Origin: Corbicula japonica
Lineage: Eukaryota > Mollusca > Bivalvia > Venerida > Cyrenidae
Length of the DNA stretch: 64,000 nt
Reading direction: 5' to 3'
Assembly (NCBI GenBank): GCA_038501625.1
Contig: JAZAYU010000081.1
Location: forward strand, 806,001 to 870,000
Below are positions 54,561 to 64,000 of this stretch, in pieces; the stretch's first letter is position 1; every line of letters begins with the position of its first letter. The position numbers and the translations under genes were made by a program. The notes under the pieces were generated by a model that saw only the letters and a list, made by a program, of their open reading frames with translations, had not been told where the DNA came from and did not search any database.

Positions 54561-57500
54561 GGAGGAGTGTAGTGGGCCCTCAAATCATCTATTTGTGCGA
54601 ACTTTTAACACTATCTGAACATCTTGATACCTTATTGAACAATAGTAAGTAAAAACTCTGTCTTTATAAATGTGTATTAAAGTTCGATTAATTAAGTATA
54701 CTCTTTATTTCATTGCACCAGTTTTTATCCCAGATTGAGTAATGCTTGCTTTGTCCGTATACCCGATACTTCCAGACGAAGAGACCAAATCCTGTCTCTG
54801 AATATATGATTATGAAAATAATATCTTCTTTTTGAACGATGTTTCATTTGTCAGCATATTTAACATAATGTACTTAATTCTATCCTATGGTACTAATTTC
54901 GGATTAATACCCATATAGCGGACGACCTGACGTTTTCACAACGTTACGTTGTTTTAATAGGTTGTTGATGCATGAAGGTCTCAGTAAGACATACTATTTG
55001 TCACAATATAAATGATGGATTGAAAGAATTTCCAACTACTTTTATGGGTTTTCCCTATTTTATTTCGTTTTAAAAGTATATCAACGTTGCTATGTATAGA
55101 GATGACGTTGGGGTTTTCCCAACGTCGTTTATAGGTGTGGCGTTACACAACGTTATTAATCAAATTAATATTTTCGGCGAATGTAGGTCGACTTTTCATT
55201 TGTAGCGATGTCGCCGCTTTACTCCATTGGGAAAAAACATGAAGAACATGTGTGGGGGTTTTGAGAATTACCTTGTTTTTTGTTGTTGATATGTTTATGT
55301 TTTATTTCAGAAGTGAGTACATCTTTCTTTCCTAGAACGAATTAAAAGCTGTATAACCAAACATTGCACAATATACGGCTCAAGATTTGATGTCCAATCA
55401 ATATGTTCGAGCAAGAGTGTCATCGCAAAGGAAGGAAAAACAGATGGGTGTGGAAGCTTGATTGTTATTAGTGTAACTGAGTGCAAAATATTTAATTTTC
55501 CTAATATCTTCTTGCTTAATTAGTGATTTCTTTTCTATTTTGCGCTTACTCAAAATAACGCCACCTAGCAGGGTAAAATTATTCCCAAATTGAGAAATAT
55601 TTAAAGAGCAGAAATTGGTATTAAAATGTCCTAAAAATCGGTTTGATCCATCCCTTGTGTTATTACATGCTTTTAGTTATCATAGTTGTAATTGATATTT
55701 CATGGTATGGCAAAATAAAACACCACCATTATGTGATTTTACAATCTTAGAAACCAAGTCTATGATTTCCTATTCTTGAAAATGTTGGGATGAAAAAAAT
55801 TAACATAGGTCCAAGTAAATGTTGGATTACCAATTTTGGTGGCCTAAAAATAAAATGGAGTAAGCGTTCCTGCTCCAATTTCTGTAGATTGCAAAACTGT
55901 GTTGTCTGCTTTTATTTTACCTATAAGCTGATAACCTCACACGAGCACATACCGGACACTAATATACAAAAACAAACGAATACCGAATCATGTAGACCGA
56001 CTGATATTTGCTCCACAAAAGCCAATGACTGTCTTAAATGTCAGAAAAGCTCTACACTCAATGAAGCAAGAGAAAAACTGACTAGAGCACGACTGCTTGG
56101 CCCACAAATAAGTGGAAATGTATACGTCTCTTCACATACCTTGGTGACTATCGTTTTTGCTTAATTTAACAAAACCTATTAACATTATAATTATATTTAT
56201 TGTCTAATTTTTAGGGTTATAATTCTTAGTATCTTAAGGTTTAAGTTTAGGTTTCGTTGTTCTCACTTATTTTATTTAAATTTAGGTTAAGCTATACATT
56301 CTAAGTATTTTAGGCTACAGGTTAGGTTTGGGTGTTCCCACTGGATTATAAATAAGGATAAGAGTGAAGATCAGGATTTAGTTTGTTTAGGGTTTTCATA
56401 CGAACAGAGTAAAAGTTTCACCGTTTTTACAGTTTAGAATGATGGATGGACAGCTGTGTAAGATCCCGGATTCCAATTCTTCGAAAAAGAACATGGAAAC
56501 AGTTTCCAACACAGTGGCGCCTTTGCAGTTCAAAGTAGCGCTCTCTGTAAATCACATGCAGGAAAATATCATACCTTATCCATTAATTTATGTCAAATTT
56601 ATCAAAGATTATTCTTTGACAGAAAGCGTTCATCCAAAAGCTCGCGTAAAAACAGGTATTTTTTAACATTTGTCGTGGCGTATCGGATAACCGAAGACTG
56701 CCGAATGCAGGAAAAAATACCATTTGTCAAAATAGTGTTTGTACTTGGTAATTGCGGTCGATGTAAAATGAATTTCAAATAAGGCTGAAGTCCCAACTTA
56801 ACTGATCCAGTCCCTTCCTTACACGAATCAATGTACTTCGACAAATAATATCCTTGAAAATTATTCATAGGCATGTTACAATAATTGAATGAACAACAAC
56901 CATGATTTTTACAAACCTTACTGGTCATACATAACTTGACACACAGCTTTTTCACTCCCATTTGTAACAAATTAATTTACTGAAATTCGGAGGTTTGTGT
57001 TGTTTGTTTTAAAGTACAGTAAAACTCCTCTTAAAGACTACCCAGAAATCAAGACCATCCAATATTTAGGTCAATAACACGAAGTTATACCGCAGTTTTG
57101 TACAATTCTATTAATTATCACTATTGTCAGATAATGTCCACAGTGTTGAAATATACAGTTGTTATTTATAATGTGGGAAGCTTATTTATCATTACCATAC
57201 ATGGCGTGGTTGATTGCCAGAGTGGCACAATTCACGATCGTGCATAGTAAATTCTTGTATTAATTAGCAACAATGTTTTCTGTTGAAGAATTCAATTGTG
57301 GGTGGGGTAAGATTGCGATGCATTCTTCGTGTTTTTTATAAAGGCAATAGTAAAATGTTAAATGTGTGGTATTTGAATGCTTTTTTATGGCACTTGAGGT
57401 TCTCTGATCACAAGAACGGGTTAGTCAGTGTGATACGTCCTGGTGTTTATAGGGTGCAATGTCACATATTTGGGTATTGTCGGATGGAAATTCAGGAGGT

Positions 57501-58924
57501 AATACCCACGAGTCATGCAAGTGCATTTCAAATTGTGAACTTGCAGCGTTTTCTTTTGAAGGAAATATTTAAGGTATCAAAAGTGCATCAATTCCGGGTC
57601 GGGTTAGCACCTTGATAGCATCCTCTTCTGACAGATTACAGCTCGCGGAGGACTCGCACCTGCAGCGCTAAGTGTTCTGTGATTGACTTAATGCGTAGAT
57701 TATCCGCATCTAACCGCTGGAGACGATGAGTGAATGGGCCACCAACAGACGATACACGTTGGTAGATATCCCCCGCATGATTAGGAAAATTATATCAAAC
57801 TAAAATCAAATAGCTTTGAAGTATAAATATCCATTGAAATTTCTTTACTAGTATGTTGAGAGAAAAAATGAAATTTCAACTTTCCTATGTACCTAGTTGA
57901 TCATGTTGAAGACCATTGTGACGTTAACCTTTGACCTACTGACCTCACATTGAATGGGGACCATATCAGATACATCGTACATCTTCCTTCCTGTACACAG
58001 GGGCTTCGTGCAATGGCTGGGTGGCGGACGTGTTTATCCGTAGGCTGGAGCGGTATAAGATAACTTGTGTAATTTTTAAATGGAATGTTGATAACTTAAA
58101 TGAACTAAGGCACTGCCTCTCTCGGAATCGACGAATCAAAAGTGAAGTATATCGTATGTTAACAGTAAAACAAAAAAAACCAAGTCATTATTTTACTTTT
58201 TAACCAAAACTGGTCAAGGTTGTATGACGCAACACTACATCTTAGTGAGTTGAATGATTCGGTGAAGTTTGGAAGAATCCTGTGAGGTGTTGAATACACC
58301 AGTTTGCCTGTAAAGTTGTAAACTCTTAGTTAAACAGCACCAAAATGTGATCAAAATGCAAGGCTGACTGATGGTTTAAGAAATGTAGACTAGTAAAAAT
58401 CTGGTTAACAAGGTAGATTGTAAAACATCATTCCACAACACCTAAAATTCTGAGTTGGAATATGGTGACACAAATGACAGAGCAAGTAGCGAAGCTTGTC
58501 ATATTCTTTGAATATTCAAGCTTGAAATCAACAAACATACTTTTGGGTCTGAGGACTTAAGATAATACTTTGAGTGACAGTAGAGGAATTTATTATCCGA
58601 ATAGAATGAAACATTCAAATTAGTCCATGATTAGAAAAGCAAATGCTGAAGGAGTCTATTCCTATTGTCCATGGTTCCATTTAACAGCAAATTATATTCA
58701 TAACAAAATTATACTGATGGTGTTGTTCATTTACTGTTCTTCAATGAGGTCTACATTAAAACGTTTTTGTATTATTTGATATCACAATCACACAGTATAA
58801 TTGTATAGACAATTCTTTTTCTTGTCAAGTGACATAAACTTCCAAAGCAGCATCTTCTATTGCAGGAATTAGTAGTGGAAGTAATATATGTAGACTGTAT
58901 GCTCCCTCTACTGTCTAGAACAGT
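54561..58924. other. Mostly unassigned; hairpin and two Cys-rich ORFs
   Basis: GACGTTGGG-GTTTT-CCCAACGTC (55104-55126) is a perfect 9-bp hairpin amid several AACGTT motifs. A plus ORF at 55790-56164 (124 codons) has CSNFCRLQNCVVC and CLKCQKSS. A minus ORF at 56602-56970 (122 codons) has LCVKLCMTSKVCK, CSFNYC and YLSKYI, loosely like a PAN/apple motif. Neither has clear splice bounds, so neither is called as a gene. TTTGACCTACTGACCTCA at about 57927 is a fragment of a repeat type often seen in molluscs. Confidence 0.25.
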
Positions 58925-58965
58925 TTAACTGGTCTCCCCACAGCATTCCATGTGAAGCTGTTTTC
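58925..58965 (-). CDS. Candidate terminal coding exon
   Basis: Acceptor AATATTTCAG ends at 58966. Joined in phase to 61831-61932 it gives GKQLHMECCGETS and a TAA at 58927-58925. Read in phase 0 it would instead give ENSFTWNAVGRPVKLF and a TAG at about 58915. Either suits a last exon; the choice depends on the true upstream exon. Very short, so tentative. Confidence 0.3.
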
Positions 58966-59044
58966 CTGAAATATTAAATTCAACAGCAAATTAATTCAAA
59001 ATCTTCAAAAATAATTTTATATCTTATTGCTTTTATAAATTTAT

Positions 59045-61379
59045 TATGCCCCCGCCATATAATGGCGGAAGGGCATATAGTGTTCACCCTGGCTGTGGGT
59101 GGGTGGGTGGGTGGGTGGGTGTGTGTGTCAGTGTGTGTGTATGTTCGAAAATCGTGTCCGCTCTGTAACTTTGTTATTTCTTATTGGATTTTAAAATAAC
59201 TTGGTATGAATGTTCACCATATCAAGACGGTGTGTCGCGTACAATACCCATGCCCGTAGGTCCAAGGTCAAGGTCACTGTTACTAAAAATAGCATTTTCT
59301 TGTCCGGGCTGTAACTTCCTTATGATTAGAGGGATTTGAAAATAACTTGGCACAAATGTTCACCATGACAAGGCGGTGTGTCGCGTACAACACCCATGCC
59401 TGTAGGTCCAAGGTCAAGGTCACTGTTACTAAAAATAGAATTCTGTTGGAAAAATCTTGTCCGCTCTGTAACTTTGTTATTTCTTAATGGATTTTAAAAT
59501 AACTTGGTATAAATATTTACCATATCAAGACGGTGTGTCGCGTACAATACCCATGCCTGTAGGTCCAAGGTCAAGGTCACTGTTACTAAAAATAGAATTT
59601 TCTTGTCCAGGCTGTAACTTCCTTATGAATGGAGGGATTTCAAAATCATTTGGCACAAATGTTCACCATGACAAGGCGTTGTGTCGCGTACAACACCCAT
59701 GCCTGTAGGTCCAAGGTCAAGGTCACTGTTACTAAAAATAGAATTTTGTTGGAAAAATCGTGTCCGCTCTGTAACTTTGTTATTTCTTATTGGATTTCAA
59801 AATAACTTGGTATGAATGTTCACCATATCAAGATGGTGTGTCGCGTACAATACCCATGCCTGTAGGTCCAAGGTCAAGGTCACTGTTACTAAAAATATAA
59901 TTTTCTTGTCCGGGCTGTAACTTCCTTATGAATGGAGGGATTTCAAAATAACTTGGCACAAATGTTCACCATGACAAGGCGGTGTGTCGCGTACAACACC
60001 CATGCCTGTAGGTCCAAGGTCAAGGTCACTGTTACTAAAAATAGAATTTTGTTGGAAAAATCGTGTCCGCTGTGTAACTTTGTTATTTCTTATTGGATTT
60101 TAAAATAACTTGGTATGAATGTTCACCATATCAAGATGGTGTGTCGCGTACAATACCCATGCCTGAAGGTCCAAGGTCAAGGTCACTGTTACTAAAAATA
60201 GAATTTTCTTGACCGGGCTGTAACTTCCTTATGAATGGAGGGATTTCAAAATAACTTGGCACAAATGTTCACCATGACAAGGCGGTGTGTCGCGTACAAC
60301 ACCCATGCCTGTAGGTCCGAGGTCAAGGTCACTGTTACTAAAAATAGAATTTTGTTGGAAAAATCGTGTCCGCTCTGTAACTTTGTTATTTCTTATTGGA
60401 TTTTAAAATAACTTGGTATGAATGTTCACCATATCAAGACGGTGTGTCGCGTACAATACCCTCGCCTGTAGGTCCAAGGTCAAGGTCACTGTTACTAAAA
60501 ATAGAATTTTCTTGTCCGGGCTGTAACTTCCTTATGAATGGAGGGATTTCAAAATAACTTGGCACAAATGTTCACCATGACAAGGCGGTGTGTCGCGTAC
60601 AACACCCATGCCTGTAGGTCCAAGGTCAAGGTCACTGTTACTAAAAATTGAATTTTGTTGGAAAAATCGTGTCCCGTCTGTAACTTTCTTATTTCTTATT
60701 GGATTTTAAAATAACTTGGTATGAATGTTCACCATATCGAGACGGTGTGTCGCGTACAGTACCCATGCCTGTAGGTCCAAGGTCAAGGTCACTGTTACTA
60801 AAAATAGAATTTTCTTGTCCGGGCTGTAACTTCCTTATGAATGGATGGATTTCAAAATAACTTGGCACAAATGTTTACCATGACAAGGCGGTGTGTCGCC
60901 TACAACACCCATGCCTGTAGGTCCAAGGTCAAGGTCACTGTTACTAAAAATAAAATTTTGTTATAAAAATCTTGTCTGCTCTGTAACTTTGTTATTTCTA
61001 ATAGGATTTTAAAATAACTTGGTATAAATGTTTATTATATCAAGACGATGTGTTGTGTACAATACCCATGCCTGTAGGTCCAAGGTCAAGGTCACTGTTA
61101 CAAAAAATAGAAATTTCTTGTACTAGCTATAACTTCATTATTAACAGAGTGATTTCAAAATAATTTGGCAGAAATGTTCACTATGACAAGGCGTTGTGTT
61201 GTGTACAATTCCCATGCCTGTAGGTCCAAGGTCAAGGTCACTATTACTAAAACCAGAATTTTCTTGTCTGGGCTGTGAGTTTGTTATTACTTATTAGATT
61301 TTCAATTAACTTGCTATAAATGTTCACCATGACAAACATGCATAGCGGGGACATCCGTGTCCTATGGACACATTTCTAG
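59045..61379 (+). mobile_element. Helitron-like element with 303-bp dimeric tandem array
   Basis: The head ATGCCCCCGCCATATAATGG folds (CCGCCAT-ATA-ATGGCGG) and is followed by a GGGTGGGTG run. Fourteen subunits alternate 145 and 158 bp (AGGTCAAGGTCAC landmark near 59261, 59408, 59566, 59711, 59868, 60013, 60171, 60316, 60474, 60619, 60777, 60922, 61080, 61226), making seven 303-bp dimers. The 3' end is a hairpin GTGTCC-TAT-GGACAC (61357-61371), four bases, then CTAG and T, the expected Helitron terminus. No protein. Confidence 0.75.
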
Positions 61380-61544
61380 TTTGTCGACAGTCTAAATTGA
61401 TTTAAAATATTTAGACACAAAAATAAAATTTGTCAAATACATTGATTGTGTATGCTCTGATAATTACTTCAGGCATCCTGACACTTGACTTACTCTATGG
61501 AGACTCTTTAAATGACATGGACAACAGTATAGTTCCACGCCAGC

Positions 61545-61680
61545 CGAACATTTTTGGTGTCTGATCTGGATCTAAACTGGTTCCTTCTTGGTCAGAAATA
61601 ACCTCATGAATCTAAACTTAAACAGTGTAGATCCTGATCAGACTGCACAGATGAGCCTGCTGAACTTGATATACATTAGT
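61545..61680. repeat. GATC-rich palindromic repeat copy
   Basis: TGATCTGGATCTAAACTGGT, TTGGTCAGAAATAACCTCAT and CAGTGTAGATCCTGATCAGA match the family at 5341-7275. Confidence 0.6.
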
Positions 61681-61830
61681 CACTAATGTGATAAAGGGTG
61701 TATTGATGAAGTAAAATGTAAAAAAAAAACTAACATGTAACTTATATTCATGCACCGGTAGATTCAGTGTGATGTCTATTATACATTCATGCAGCAATAA
61801 TAAATGAAAATAAAGAAAATTTATGCAAAC

Positions 61831-61932
61831 CTTGTATCTGTTTACTATGGTAATGTTCATATTCTGTGCCATAGCTGTCTACCAATTCTGCATAAGTATC
61901 TATAGCCTTCATAAGCTTGGTGATACACATCT
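61831..61932 (-). CDS. Candidate internal coding exon, unknown protein
   Basis: A 102-nt exon from acceptor TTTATTTTCAG (ending 61933) to donor ACAAG|GTTTGC. The frame reads MCITKLMKAIDTYAELVDSY then GTEYEHYHSKQIQ, charged, probably helical, with biased codons. It enters with two bases of a split codon and leaves one base. In-phase partners are 58925-58965 or 39548-39608. I do not recognise the protein. Its flank is free of the tandem repeats that fill the next intron. Confidence 0.5.
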
Positions 61933-62099
61933 CTGAAAATAAATGTTTTATTTTAAATCTTCTCTGATAACTAGTAAGTCAGTTATAAAGTACCTTTTGT
62001 GGCTTATGAAGATGTACATAAATTGCTGTTGCAGTTAACAGTGAACAATTCATACTGTTGCCATAATTTATTTATTACATGTAGGGTCTTTTTATTAAA

Positions 62100-63880
62100 A
62101 TCACATAAAAAGAAGATGGTAATGATGAAAAATTTCATGCCATCTTTAATCCTATCTGATGAACAAAACGGATTTAGGAAAAATCGGTCTTGTGAAGATC
62201 ATGTGTTCACTTTAAACAGCATTGTGAGAAATAATACGTCAACGTTTACGTCATATATAGACTTACGTAAATGCTTCGACTTTATTGATCGTGACATGCT
62301 ACTTTACAAGTTACTTGTGAACGGTATCGACGGAAAAGTGTACGAATCTATAAAAAATATGTATAGAAATACGGTAACATGTATACGCATTAACGACAAA
62401 ACTACAGACTGGATCAATTGTGCAAAAGGCGTGAAACAGAGAGACAATCTTTCGCCGACGCTCTTCTCTATCTTCGTCAACGACCTTGTCTATGAGATAA
62501 ACGACCTTGGCCTTGGAGTTAAGGTCGGTGATACTAACATCTCAATCTTACTATATGCAGACGATATTGTTCTTATCGCTCCCTCTGAAGAAAATCTCCA
62601 GGCAATGCTTAATACAATGCAGCAGTGGTGTAAACGTTGGCGAGTGCTTGTAAATACAGATAAATCAAAATGTATGCATTTTCGCAAATGAAGAACTAAA
62701 CAGACGGAGTTTGAATTTCGGATTGGAAATAACGTACTAGAAATAGTGTCCTCGTATAAATACCTTGGAGTTATAATGAACGACAAAAATGATTTTGGAA
62801 TTCATTGTAATGCTCTAGCCAATGGCGCCGGGCGCGCTCTAGGATCAATTATAAATAAATTAAAACCGCTCAGACAGTATGGATTTAACACATTTGAAAA
62901 GTTATATTCATCATGTGTAATTCCGGTTCTTGACTACTGCGCTGGTGTTTGCGGATACAGACACTACCAATCTGCCGACAACGTACAGAACAGGGCTATG
63001 AGACAGTATCTGGGTGTTCACAGGTTCGCCCCCACCTTAGCTCTAATTGGAGACACTGGCTGGTTGCCTTGCATGTATCGTCGTTGGATGTGCATGATCC
63101 GTTACTGGAATAGACTAATCCTCTTACCAGATGACCGACTAACCAAGAAAGTATTCATTGCGGATTATAACAGTAATAGCAATAACTGGTGTAGTGACAT
63201 CAAACATATATTGACAAAGTTGGATTTAACGGAGTCTTTTGTAAATAAATCCGTGATTTGTCTATCAGAAGCTCATTCTAAATTGAATAATTATTACTCC
63301 AGAATATGGACATCAGATGTGCAGAGAATTTCTAAGTTAAGAACATATATAACGTTTAAATCAGTTTTTAGCTGTGAGGACTACTTGAAATTGAACCTTA
63401 AACGCAATGAAATATCACTACTAGCACAACTTAGGTTCGGTATACTACCCCTTCGAATAGAAACCGGAAGATACATCGGTGAAGACCCTGAACAGAGACT
63501 GTGTTCCTTATGTGATTTAATGGACGTAGAATCAGAGGTGCACTTTATAATTGTATGTCCTAGATACAGAAATATAAGAACTCAATATATTGGTCAAATA
63601 TTAGATACAATTCAAACTATAAATAACAGCGAAAAACTTTGTGTTTTAATGAAAAACTATACCAGACAGACTGCAAAATATATCACAGCAGCATACTTGA
63701 AAAGAAAAGACATTCTATATAATAATTAAGGGCTTGCCACACTCCTCCCAATTCTATTCATCGATAAAATAAAAATCATCAAATCTCAGTAATGGCAAAA
63801 TGCCGTTCAATGAAACTTTGCACAAATGAATGTTACTAATGTAACTTTATTTTGCATACAGAACGACACGTTAGAAAAGT
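62100..63880 (+). mobile_element. Second non-LTR retrotransposon, 5'-truncated
   Basis: The coding part starts inside the RT fingers (about 62140) with no endonuclease, so the copy is 5'-truncated. The 3' UTR continues past the stop at 63729 and matches the fragment at 54421-54560. It is not of the same clade as the CR1-like LINE at 24-28 kb. Confidence 0.8.
62140..63729 (+). pseudogene. LINE reverse transcriptase with C-terminal zinc knuckle, one nonsense codon
   Basis: RT blocks: DEQNGFRKNRSCEDHVF, YIDLRKCFDFIDRDMLLYKL, GVKQRDNLSPTLFSIFVNDL, and the catalytic YADDIVL at about 62554. After the palm a TGA at 62689-62691 interrupts the frame (HFRK-stop-RTKQTEFEF). Since CGA would encode the Arg that fits, a CpG C-to-T change is likely. 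The C-terminal half has SYKYLGVIMN, the thumb-like region and a CSLC...HFIIVC zinc-knuckle-like motif. GVKQRD shows Arg where most RTs have Gly (QGD), which would itself impair activity. Confidence 0.88.
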
Positions 63881-64000
63881 AAAGAAACAAAGCTAGACCT
63901 AAAAATTCCTTGAATTCTATTTGCATAAATTCACAAAAACTAAGGGATGCAGAACATAATTTTAAATTCCCTCGTGAGCGCAATGATACTGACAAGAAAA

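Noticed and set aside
57015..57050. CAGTAAAACTCCTCTTAAAG as a pogo/Tigger-type TIR
   Set aside because: It has a TA-CAGT start but no inverted partner was found nearby.

Overview
This is a eukaryotic, AT-rich, repeat-dense window, most likely from a marine bivalve mollusc. The organism call is inference. It rests on GT-AG introns, on Penelope-like, CR1-like and Tc1 elements, on tRNA-derived SINEs with a CAAACAAAC-type tail, and on hairpin-ended elements that start AACAAGAG and carry internal tandem arrays, a type I know from bivalve genomes. There are no operons, phage genes or CRISPR arrays.

Genes. The one secure gene is a minus-strand BTB-domain gene at the left edge. Four coding exons (9076-7349, 6744-6566, 5903-5789, 683-1) join in phase. 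The BTB fold lies after a Gln/Ser-rich N-terminal region of about 545 residues, and the 3' end of the gene leaves the window at base 1. Further right there are only short candidate minus-strand exons (61831-61932, 58925-58965, 39548-39608, 30393-30500, 18944-19074) with good splice signals and protein-like translations, of unrecognised family. A decayed EGF-repeat fragment lies at 44342-44650.

Mobile DNA. From 0.8 to 5.2 kb, inside the BTB gene's last intron, are a TIR transposon and a dead Penelope-like element split by a SINE. From 9.7 to 13.4 kb are two TA-flanked DNA transposons, the second holding a Penelope 3' fragment. Three Helitron-like elements with internal tandem arrays sit at 16.3-17.5, 21.2-23.5 and 59.0-61.4 kb. 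A near-complete CR1-like LINE with a 2A-like motif is at 24.1-27.8 kb. A 43-bp minisatellite with a 301-bp higher-order repeat fills 30.6-32.8 kb. Palindromic CCAAT-bearing MITEs recur from 6 to 48 kb. An apparently intact Tc1 element whose transposase has a spliceosomal intron lies at 45.4-47.3 kb. A 28S rRNA fragment abutting a SINE is at 53.8-54.3 kb, and a second, 5'-truncated LINE ends the window.

A theme across the window is that several repeat families carry, in every unit, a perfect match to a known transcription-factor site: GC box plus CCAAT in the 166-bp unit, an RFX-type X-box in its tail, paired CCAAT in the MITE, and a double AGGTCA site in the 303-bp dimer. This is visible in the sequence. 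Function is inference.
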